Position numbers and translations under genes: made by a program. DNA of 64,000 nt from Spirochaetota bacterium (GTDB lineage Bacteria > Spirochaetota > Spirochaetia > SZUA-6), in contig JAADHF010000126.1 in assembly GCA_013151965.1 (NCBI GenBank), forward strand, positions 1 to 64,000, written 5' to 3'. The notes under the pieces are model-generated. The model was not told the origin of the DNA. It was given only the letters and a program-made list of their open reading frames with translations, and made no database searches. Below are positions 37,221-45,900 of the stretch, piece by piece (the first letter of the stretch is position 1; every line of letters starts with the position of its first letter).

Positions 37221-38982
37221 ACTGGAAGAATTATCGAGCGAACTTCCTGAAAATGAAAGAAAAAAACTGCTGGAAAAAATTACAAAGCGAATGCAGAAAG
37301 ATGAGAAGGAAGAGATAATTCACGTTGAACTGCAGGATGAAGAACGGGACAGGATTATTACAAATGAGATGGCCCAGCTCAGTCTACTCCAGAAAATCGG
37401 TCTCTGGCTGAAAAAATTTTTCAGCGGAAAAGATCCGAAAGAAGCTTTTCTGGATTTAAAACTGTCTCATATAAAGAAACGTATTCATCAAATTGCACCG
37501 GAACTGACGGGTTTTGAGACAAGAAACCTTACACCTAAATTTGCAAAGAGGCTCTACGATCTATACAAAAAAACATATCCGCTGTTCTCCTTTTTCAGGG
37601 TTTTTTCAAAAAACATCGATTTCCGCCATAATGCCTCCGCATTCCTTGTGGAGAAGAAATACGACGGAGTTAAAAAAACTATCGGAGAATTTATAACAAT
37701 CGATGAGATGGAAGAGATATTTGCAACAACGAGTTTCGAAGATGAAATAAAAAAAGAACTCCTTAAGCGGCTAAACAAATACTTAAAAACCATTCCGGAA
37801 TCTCTCTTTGCCGAAATAGAAGCGGGAATAAAAACACTTGGTTATCTGGAAAAGGTTGTTTTTTTTCCTTTCGGATCAATTTTTCAATATTTTCATTATA
37901 ATTTAGAAAGCACTGTTGAAGAAAAATATCCGTTCTTTGAAAATGCTCCGGTAATGCTTATGCTGGATCTTCTGGAGAAACTGTATTACTCCGTGTACAT
38001 TGTCAACAGACTCCCGGATGAATATGTTATTCATGAAGAGATTCTCCTTGCGTATATATTTTATAAGCGTGATCAGGAAATCGGCGGAGAAGTAAATGAA
38101 GCCGGTGTAAAGGCTGAAATCGATGAACTTAAAAGGTATCTAAAGGAACTCATCGAGGATGTACAGGATTTTTATAAAAAGATACCGCTGCTGGAGATGA
38201 TCCGGTATTTTCGAAAAGATCCGTATTACAGACTTATGTTTAACATTCCCAAGGTTTATATAAAGGCTCTGTATGCGGCTTTTCTTAAAGAAAAACTTTT
38301 AACGGAATTCAGGAACCAGCTGAAAGAGATAAAAATACGTGTAATCGATAAAAAGGTTCTGGACATCTTTAAAGAACGTAAGGTCATGGATCTTTTTTAC
38401 TACAATGAGAATCCTAATTTTGATTACAGAAAACTCGGTCTTCCGTATTTTAAACATATTAAATCCCTGACTCTGCTCTACAATTACCTGAACTCCCTGT
38501 ATAAGAATTATATTCAGGATGCCATTCAGCTTGTCAACAACTTTCTTCTTGTCAATAATAGAATTGTTCAGAATAGAATAATGCAGTATGCTTCCGGTCT
38601 GGAAGACTTAGAAGCAAAAATTGTGCTCTTCGACCGGTCTCTTTCTCAGGAAGAAGAAGACGGCAAAACATTAATGCAGTTCAGATATAACCTTGCCAAT
38701 GATATAACCCTGCAGAAATCTTACAGGTCCTTTATCTATCAGAAGGATAAGGAAGCAAAGGATTTACTCGATAAAGCCAGGGAATCCATGCAGGGCATAA
38801 AGAAAATCTTCGATGATATATTAACAAGTCCCATGGAGAGTGTAAAATCCACTCTGAAAACACTTCATTTTACAAAAGGGAGGAGTTATACCCTTTATCA
38901 GATATTAAAATCCAGATCGGATAATATAGTATATTTCGTAAATCTCTTAACTCAGCTGTTGGAAATAGAAAAAGGCGATTGA
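37204..38982 (+). CDS. Large conserved hypothetical (DUF5312-like, spirochaete)
   Basis: 592-aa soluble, helix-rich ORF overlapping the preceding gene; family name from memory only. Confidence 0.6.
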   Translation: MAEKSKLEELSSELPENERKKLLEKITKRMQKDEKEEIIHVELQDEERDRIITNEMAQLSLLQKIGLWLKKFFSGKDPKEAFLDLKLSHIKKRIHQIAPELTGFETRNLTPKFAKRLYDLYKKTYPLFSFFRVFSKNIDFRHNASAFLVEKKYDGVKKTIGEFITIDEMEEIFATTSFEDEIKKELLKRLNKYLKTIPESLFAEIEAGIKTLGYLEKVVFFPFGSIFQYFHYNLESTVEEKYPFFENAPVMLMLDLLEKLYYSVYIVNRLPDEYVIHEEILLAYIFYKRDQEIGGEVNEAGVKAEIDELKRYLKELIEDVQDFYKKIPLLEMIRYFRKDPYYRLMFNIPKVYIKALYAAFLKEKLLTEFRNQLKEIKIRVIDKKVLDIFKERKVMDLFYYNENPNFDYRKLGLPYFKHIKSLTLLYNYLNSLYKNYIQDAIQLVNNFLLVNNRIVQNRIMQYASGLEDLEAKIVLFDRSLSQEEEDGKTLMQFRYNLANDITLQKSYRSFIYQKDKEAKDLLDKARESMQGIKKIFDDILTSPMESVKSTLKTLHFTKGRSYTLYQILKSRSDNIVYFVNLLTQLLEIEKGD

Positions 38983-39458
38983 ACTACCAGTACTTTCAGT
39001 TTTTCTGCGGTTCTTCCGGGATCTTCCACAAGTACTCTTTTGCCGGCTATAAGATCCGCTATCCCGATTTCCCGGGGAAACCTCGGTATTATATGTATAT
39101 GAAGATGCCGTATCGATGCACCTGCGGTTAATCCCATATTGTATCCGATATTGTATCCCGAAGGGGCATACGCTTTATCTGTGATATCGAGAATGTATTT
39201 TATTAAAGCGGCAAGCCTGATTTCCTCTTTTTCGGTATATTCTCTTATATCTTCTATGTGCCTTAAGGGGAAAACAAGCAGATGTCCCGGATTATAAGGG
39301 TATAAATTAACCGTGATAATAAAAAGTTCATCCCTGTATATTGTCAGATCAACTATTTCCGGTGAATTATCCCTTATAAGGCAGAGAATACAGCCCCTCG
39401 GGGGTTTGTTTTTAAAGTAGTTTATTTTATCAAAATTTAAAAAATATTTACTCGGCAT
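38952..39458 (-). CDS. HIT-family (histidine triad) hydrolase
   Basis: CILCLIRD; NLYPYNPGHLLVFPLRHI; HLHIHIIPRF; start refined to ATG overlapping the upstream stop. Confidence 0.93.
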   Translation of the reverse strand: MPSKYFLNFDKINYFKNKPPRGCILCLIRDNSPEIVDLTIYRDELFIITVNLYPYNPGHLLVFPLRHIEDIREYTEKEEIRLAALIKYILDITDKAYAPSGYNIGYNMGLTAGASIRHLHIHIIPRFPREIGIADLIAGKRVLVEDPGRTAEKLKVLVVQSPFSISNS

Positions 39459-40308
39459 TTTTTGTTTCCGGCAGCTTGACATCCGGAATATTAAGATTAT
39501 TTTTATCCTGATTCTTAATGGAAAAGTATTTTAAAAGTATGGGGTAATCATTTAAGAGCTTTCCGTACTCTTTATACATTTCGATTTTTTCTTTTTCTTT
39601 ATCCTGCAGGATCATCCGCTTTGCCCTGTCGGCTTCTGTCTGTTTAATGACATTTTTTTGTGATTCTTCTTCAGCTTCCGAGATATCAAAGTATATCTTT
39701 TTTGCTTTTTTATACAATTCGATATCCGGCAAAGACACGTCCTTAACTGTAATATCTGAGACTATAAGAAACGGGTATTGTTTTTCTATGGCTTTTTTTA
39801 GATTCTGTATAACATTGGAATCATGATAATATTCATCCGCATTCTGCAGGTCGATTAATTGTTCTGCTATAAAATGAAAAGCCGAATTCGCTAATGTCCC
39901 GTACCATTGCCCGATCGTATCGGGACGGAGATGTTTTTCGGATACAAGCATGGGGAGTGATTCCGGATTCAGCATAAAAGCTATCCTTAAATCAAAGTTA
40001 TAGGTAAATTCAGGCGAACCGGGAAGTACCGTTGAATATATACCGCCCGAAGGAAGTTCCCCTTTAATGTTAATATTTTTTTCCACCGGATTAAGTTTAA
40101 ACTTATAAAGAGTCATATTAGTCGGAATCAGTCTTTCCCACCGCCACGAGAATTTTCCCGGTTCGGTAACAAATGTATCGAAACCGCCTGTTTTGGTAAA
40201 TGCTACACAGTAAGTATCCGGAGGAATAAAGATCTGAAGCCAGCCGAAAATAAAAGCGGTACCTCCGAGAATTATCAAAACTGAAGAAATAATAATAAAT
40301 TTTTTCAT
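39448..40308 (-). CDS. Membrane-anchored SPFH/prohibitin-like protein
   Basis: Single N-terminal TM then FIPPDTYCVAFTKTGGFDTFVTEPGKFSWRWERLIP, central helical EAEEESQKNVIKQTEADRAKRMI. Confidence 0.55.
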   Translation of the reverse strand: MKKFIIISSVLIILGGTAFIFGWLQIFIPPDTYCVAFTKTGGFDTFVTEPGKFSWRWERLIPTNMTLYKFKLNPVEKNINIKGELPSGGIYSTVLPGSPEFTYNFDLRIAFMLNPESLPMLVSEKHLRPDTIGQWYGTLANSAFHFIAEQLIDLQNADEYYHDSNVIQNLKKAIEKQYPFLIVSDITVKDVSLPDIELYKKAKKIYFDISEAEEESQKNVIKQTEADRAKRMILQDKEKEKIEMYKEYGKLLNDYPILLKYFSIKNQDKNNLNIPDVKLPETKNAE

Positions 40309-40369
40309 ACCATTCCTCTTTTATGACCTATAATAATTAAAAGGTCCGAAATTGCAAGCATTTTTGACT

Positions 40370-40392
40370 TGATGCTGTTTCCCTGATATAAT
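40370..40392 (+). promoter_or_regulatory. Promoter -35/-10 upstream of 40404 (TTGACT-17-TATAAT; start coordinate approximate)
   Basis: ttgacttgatgctgtttccctgatataat; -10 at 40387-40392; only 11 nt to the ATG; no SD. Confidence 0.6.
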
Positions 40393-40403
40393 TAAATAAC
40401 AGT

Positions 40404-40736
40404 ATGCTGAATTCAGTCAAAATACTAAACAATGTAATAAGAAAAATCTTTGTTTTTCTTTTTATAAGTATTGCAATGCTCGTGTTTCTTTATCTCCTTG
40501 GAAACAGACAGGAATTTTTAGATTCCACGCAGATGTTTTTACTTAGAATGATAAATTATACATCCTCTTTGTGCTTTCCGGCAGGAATAGTTCTGCTGCT
40601 TCTCTATATTTTTTTAATTATAAAACTGGAGCATATAAGAATTGTCAGTATAATACTGGTCTGTGCTGCAACCGTTTTTTCTCTCGGAATCTTATTAGGT
40701 GTTAAATTCATATCCGTATGGCTGTCTTTCACCTAA
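40404..40736 (+). CDS. Small integral membrane protein
   Basis: Three predicted TM helices; strong upstream promoter. Confidence 0.6.
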   Translation: MLNSVKILNNVIRKIFVFLFISIAMLVFLYLLGNRQEFLDSTQMFLLRMINYTSSLCFPAGIVLLLLYIFLIIKLEHIRIVSIILVCAATVFSLGILLGVKFISVWLSFT

Positions 40737-40870
40737 GTTTGCATTGATGATCTACAGGGAATTGACATTTACTTAATTTGATTGTTAGTATGAAATAATT
40801 ATCATATTAAGAACATTTTGCACGAACTATAATTTCTAATTCATAAATTAAGGATTACAGGTTAAAAAAA

Positions 40871-41233
40871 ATGGTAAAAGCGGTACGGGGAGCAATTAAA
40901 GTCAAATGCAATAGTATGGAATCTATAAAATTTTCCACAAAAAGGCTGGTAGGAATATTGCTTTCGGAAAATTCTATTGGAGAAGATTCGATTGTCAGTA
41001 TTATATTTTCCGTAACGAAAGACCTTAATACTTATAATCCCGCTACGGCATTGCGTACGGCCGGATTTGCCGAGGTTCCGCTTTTCTGTGTACAGGAAGC
41101 TTTTATAGAGAAACAGGCATCACTCATTCTAAGGGTACTTGTAACTTATAATTCGGAAAGTCCCGGCAAACCGCTGCCTGTATATCTGGACGGTGCGGAA
41201 AATTTACGTCCGGATTTGAATTTGCAGAGGTGA
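40871..41233 (+). CDS. aroH: Chorismate mutase, AroH class
   Basis: VRGAIKVKCNSMESIKFSTKRLVGILLSENSI...SIIFSVTKDLNTYNPATALRTAGFAEVPLFCVQE. Confidence 0.9.
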   Translation: MVKAVRGAIKVKCNSMESIKFSTKRLVGILLSENSIGEDSIVSIIFSVTKDLNTYNPATALRTAGFAEVPLFCVQEAFIEKQASLILRVLVTYNSESPGKPLPVYLDGAENLRPDLNLQR

Positions 41234-41237
41234 ATCT

Positions 41238-42041
41238 ATTCGTCTTAACAGGGATGTCATACTAAAAACTTCCATAGATATTGCAAGAATCAGAAGAAGC
41301 TGCAGAATTGTCGAAGTTACCCTTAAATATTTAAATGATTTTATAAAACCGGGAATAAGCACAATGAAGCTTGATAAAATTGCGGAATCTTTTATTATCA
41401 GGCAGGGTGGAATTCCCGCACTTAAAGGTTATAGAGGCTTCCCCTCCGCTATATGTACATCGGTTAACAATGTGATTGCCCATGGCAAACCTGATGATTA
41501 TTATCTTGAAGATGGTGATGTAATAACGGTAGATACAACAGTTTCTGTTGACGGCTGGTTCGGCGACGGCGCCTGGACATATTCCGTGGGCAGTAAAACT
41601 CCTGATATTACACGGTTAATCAAAACCGCATGGCAGGCCAGTCTTAAGGGAATTTTATCGGCAAAATCAGGTAATTTTATAGGTGATATCGGTAAAGCAA
41701 TAGAGGGCGCTGTTATTAACACAGGCTGTTCTGTTGCCCAGGATTATGCGGGACATGGTATCGGCAGAAATATTCATGAAGAGCCTGTAATACCGAATTT
41801 CGGTGAGAAAAACTCCGGTATCAGAATAGTTCCGGGAATGGTTTTTACTATCGAACCGATGGTGGCTCTCGGTGAATCATCGGTGAAAAAAACCGGAGAC
41901 GGCTGGACTCTGATTACCGCTGATAACAGTATGTCTGCACAATTTGAACATACCGTTGCCGTTTTCAGAGATTATACCGAGATACTTACTTTTTCAACAG
42001 GAAAAATCGAGGATTATCTTGACTTTCCGCCGTTCTTCTAA
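41238..42041 (+). CDS. Type I methionine aminopeptidase (copy 2), probable ATT start
   Basis: VDTTVSVDGWFGDGAW, YAGHGIGRNIHEEP, TIEPM, QFEHT; frame is open upstream of the track ATG (41364) and encodes (I)RLNRDVILKTSIDIARIRRSCRIVEVTLKYLNDFIKPGIST, homologous to the map1 N-terminus; gaggtgaatctATT. Confidence 0.85.
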   Translation: MRLNRDVILKTSIDIARIRRSCRIVEVTLKYLNDFIKPGISTMKLDKIAESFIIRQGGIPALKGYRGFPSAICTSVNNVIAHGKPDDYYLEDGDVITVDTTVSVDGWFGDGAWTYSVGSKTPDITRLIKTAWQASLKGILSAKSGNFIGDIGKAIEGAVINTGCSVAQDYAGHGIGRNIHEEPVIPNFGEKNSGIRIVPGMVFTIEPMVALGESSVKKTGDGWTLITADNSMSAQFEHTVAVFRDYTEILTFSTGKIEDYLDFPPFF

Positions 42042-42060
42042 TAATCTCTACAACGGTTTA

Positions 42061-42134
42061 GCCACCTTAGCTCAGCTGGCCAGAGCACGTGATTTGTAAT
42101 CTCGGGGTCGTCGGTTCGAATCCGACAGGTGGCT
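42061..42134 (+). tRNA. tRNA-Thr (anticodon TGT)
   Basis: gccacct...gatttgtaatc...ggttcgaatccgacaggtggct cloverleaf. Confidence 0.96.
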
Positions 42135-42172
42135 TGACATTAAAGCGATCATTGTTTTAAATGATTCGAAAT

Positions 42173-42254
42173 GGGGAGGTTCCCGAGCGGTCAAAGGGGG
42201 CAGACTGTAAATCTGTTGGCGAAGCCTTCGAAGGTTCGAATCCTTCTCTCCCCA
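42173..42254 (+). tRNA. tRNA-Tyr (anticodon GTA), type II with long variable arm
   Basis: ggggaggttcccgagcggtcaaagggggcagactgtaaatctgttggcgaagccttcgaaggttcgaatccttctctcccca. Confidence 0.96.
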
Positions 42255-42255
42255 G

Positions 42256-42294
42256 AAGCCTTCTTTTCTTATTTTTTAAGAGAAGGCTTTTTTT
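42256..42294 (+). terminator. Rho-independent terminator after the tRNA genes
   Basis: AAGCCTTCT / AGAAGGCTT stem followed by a T run. Confidence 0.85.
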
Positions 42295-42762
42295 ATGGAG
42301 TTAGCTCTTATGAAGCATTTCTACGATGGCGGATTACATTTCGAATGCACACAATGTTCGAAATGCTGCCGTTTTGAACCGGGTTATGTTTTTCTTTCCG
42401 CTAATGATATCGACGGACTTTCGAAAGGAACCGGAATAAAAAGAACTGCATTCATAAATCAATACTGCAGAATTGTCGTTACCGGATCCGGTCAGAGAAT
42501 CAGCCTTAAAGAGAAGGATGATTACGACTGTATTTTCTGGAATAAAGGAGGATGTACTGTATATCCTTATCGTCCTCTTCAATGCAGGGCATACCCATTC
42601 TGGGATTCCAATCTACCGGCAGAAAAGGTGTGGAACAGTTTGGAGGATCAGTGTCCCGGGATAAACCGGGGAAGACTCAACAGTAAAGAGTTAATCGAAT
42701 ACTGGCTTAACAGAGAAAAAAATACAGACTATTCTTTTGAAGGGAAAAACAATGGAAATTAA
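42295..42762 (+). CDS. YkgJ-family Cys-cluster (zinc/iron-chelating) protein
   Basis: FECTQCSKCCRFEPGYVFLS; CTVYPYRPLQCRAYPFW. Confidence 0.9.
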   Translation: MELALMKHFYDGGLHFECTQCSKCCRFEPGYVFLSANDIDGLSKGTGIKRTAFINQYCRIVVTGSGQRISLKEKDDYDCIFWNKGGCTVYPYRPLQCRAYPFWDSNLPAEKVWNSLEDQCPGINRGRLNSKELIEYWLNREKNTDYSFEGKNNGN

Positions 42763-42931
42763 ACTTTCCGAGAAGGAAACTATTAATCTGTATACTTATT
42801 TAAAAAGCAGTGAACTTACCATCAATTCGGTACTTCTGGGTATTTTACAGAAGATAGAGAAGAAAATTTACAGCCGTCTCACAATAGAGCAGATAGAACA
42901 GCTTGAAATTCAAAATACCAAAAAAAGTTGA
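42752..42931 (+). CDS. Small hypothetical protein
   Basis: MEIKLSEKETINLYTYLKSSELTINSVLLGILQKIEKKIYSRLTIEQIEQLEIQNTKKS; start refined inside the track ORF. Confidence 0.5.
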   Translation: MEIKLSEKETINLYTYLKSSELTINSVLLGILQKIEKKIYSRLTIEQIEQLEIQNTKKS

Positions 42932-42976
42932 ATTTTTTTAAGTTAAGAGATAACTTTAGGAATAACGGAGAAAATT

Positions 42977-45900
42977 ATGAAAAAGTCAATTATACTCATT
43001 ATGTTACTCTTCATAACTGTACGGCTTTTTGCACAGTATATTCCTCCGAACGGAACGGAAGATATTTTTAATTATTATTCTCCGGTTTTCCTTTCCGGAG
43101 GTGCTGCAGTTACAAGCGCGGAGTCCCCCCTGGCGGATTCTTTAAACCCCGCTGTTGCGGGCAATAAACAGAGAACTACAATTGATGTGAATTATATCGG
43201 GCTTGCAGGTTTAGGAAGTGAAAGCGGGTGGGGTAATATAATTAATTCCGGGATTACACTTCCGACAAGGTATGGGGTGTTTTCAGGTGCATTACATTTT
43301 CTGCAGTCTCCGTTTGCGGGAATCAATATGGGAGTTCTCGGAGGACTTGATCTGTCATTTTCCAAGGACCTTCTTCCGGAATTACTTGTAGGAGCCGGTT
43401 TGTCTTTCAGGGCAGGGGCAGGGGAGATAGGAGATTGGGGGCTTGGTTTAAACCTTGGTATACTCGGCTTTCTCGATAATGTATGGATTTTTAAGGATTT
43501 TAAGTATGGTATAGCAATAAAAGATATGGGCAAGGGATATAAACCGGTTACCGGAAGGAGTGCTTTTCCGCCTATATTTACACCATCTGTAAGTACGGAT
43601 TTCAGTGTGTTAAAAAATGATCTTTTTTCAGTCAGATTTTCTACTGATATAACGCTTCCGAGTTTTCAGGATTTCCGGTTTCTGGCAGGAGCGGAGATCG
43701 GTTATAAAGATTTTATATTTCTCCGTTCGGCATACCAGTTTGATCTCATGGAACTTATCAGTAATGATTTAAGCGGACGAACCTTTCCTGTATCCTTCGG
43801 AGGAACGGTTAAAATTAAAACTTCCATTAAAGATAATATAAACTTTCTCGGCATATCCGAAAAAGGCTGGAACCGCAGCGAGATAAATATTAACTTCTCC
43901 GCCGCACCGCTTCAGAACGGAACATGGGGTTTCGGCCTCGGAGTTAATATTCCTCTCGGTGTTATAGATAAAACTCCCCCGTCGATAACTCTTGGTTCTA
44001 AAGACATCGAATATATTTCGCCTAACCTCGACGGTGTACTGGATAACCTTGTAGTTCCCTTAACTATTACGGACGAGCGTTATATTAAGGGTTATAATTT
44101 TATTATTCTCGATTCCGGCGGGAGTAAGGTTCGTACGATTGTAAACAAGGATGTACGGCCGGAAAACCTGACATTCAAGAATATAATGGACAGGCTGCTG
44201 TATGTTAAAAAAGGAATAACGGTTCCCGAAAAGTTAGTCTGGAATGGTAAATCCGATAACGGAAAAGTCGCGGCGGACGGAAATTATACATACTATGTGG
44301 AAGCATGGGATGATAACGGTAATATCGGAAAAAGCGGCATAAAGAGGGTTGTAGTTGATAATACAAAACCTTCGGTGAAAGTAACTTCGCCGTACCTTGT
44401 TTTTTCACCCAATGGAGACGGAAGCAAGGATACTTTAATAATAAATCAGGATGGAACAAAAGAGGATCTCTGGCAGGCATTTATTAAGGATACCGAAGGG
44501 AATCTGATCAGGAAGTTTTCATGGAAGAATAAAAAACCGCTGAAGTTAGTATGGGATGGTAAAAATGATGGCGGAATCCTTGCAAAGGACGGTGTCTATA
44601 ATTATCGAATTACAAGTACCGACCGTGCAGGGAATACAGGTTCGGGATCTTTAATAAATATTATTATAAATACTCAGGCAACGCCGATTAATATAAACAT
44701 CGATAAATCTTATTTTTCACCTAATAACGATAAAATAAAAGATACAATTAATTTTAATTTAAATGTTCCCATAACTTCCGGAATAGAAAAGTGGAACCTT
44801 GTTGTAAAGGATTCGGGCGGAAAGGCAGCCAGAACTTTTTCAGGGAAACAGGAAATTCCGGCGATTATAAGTTTCGACGGAAAAGGTGATAAAGGAAATA
44901 TCTTACCGGAAGGAAAATACAGTGCCGAACTGCATGTAAATTATATAAACGGCAATAATCCCAATGCAGTATCGCCTGACTTTTATATTGACATTACAAA
45001 GCCTGTTGCAAGTTTAAAAAGCGACACAAATATTTTCTCACCGAATGGGGACGGAAACAAGGATACGGTTACAATTTTTCAGGAAACATCGGAAGAATTA
45101 AACTGGAAAGGTATAATAAAAGATAATAACGGCGAAATTGTAAAAAATTTATTCTGGAGAGGAAAGGCGGATTCCAAAATATCCTGGGATGGCAGAAATG
45201 ATAAAGGAATGCTTGTTCCCGACGGCTCTTATACCTATCAACTGGAAACAACGGACAGAGCGGGAAACTATGGTAAATCCAATATAATTTCAATGGTTCT
45301 TAATACTCAGGAAACACCTGTTTTCCTTTCCACTGATCTTTTGTATTTCTCGCCTAATTCGGATGGCAGTAAGGATAGTATCAGGATAATTCCTCACTTA
45401 AAGATCGAAACAGGAATAGAAAGTTATAATCTCATCATTAAGGATAAGGATGGTAATTCAGTCAGAGAATATTCGGGAAGAAAGAGTGTTCCGAAAGATT
45501 TTGTCTGGGACGGGCTTGATAAGAACAGCAGCCGGGTTAAAGAGGGAGAATACTATGCTGAAATTAATATACTTTACAGTAACGGCAATAATCCGGGTGC
45601 AAAAACACAACTTTTCACTATCGACAATACATTCCCGGTTGTAAAGGTATCTGTTTCTCAAAAAATATTTTCTCCTGATAATGACGGAAACCTCGACACA
45701 CTGACTTTTAATCAGAAATCGAGCAGAGAAGATCTCTGGGATGGTACGATTTTAAACGATAAAGACGAAATCGTAAAATCATACTTCTGGAAGGGTACTG
45801 CAGCTTCGTTTAAGTGGGACGGCAGGGATGAGAATGGGAATAAACTTCCGGATGGCACCTATACTTATAAGGTGCAGTCAACGGACAAGGCAGGAAATAA

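Noticed and set aside
40736-40871. Possible Fur/PerR-like box (TATGAAATAATTATCATA) upstream of aroH
   Set aside because: Only 5-bp perfect arms in a very AT-rich gap; too weak to claim
42171-42377. ORF 68 aa (MGRFPSGQRGQTVNLLAKPSKVRILLSPE...)
   Set aside because: Translation of the tRNA-Tyr gene and its terminator, a common false ORF
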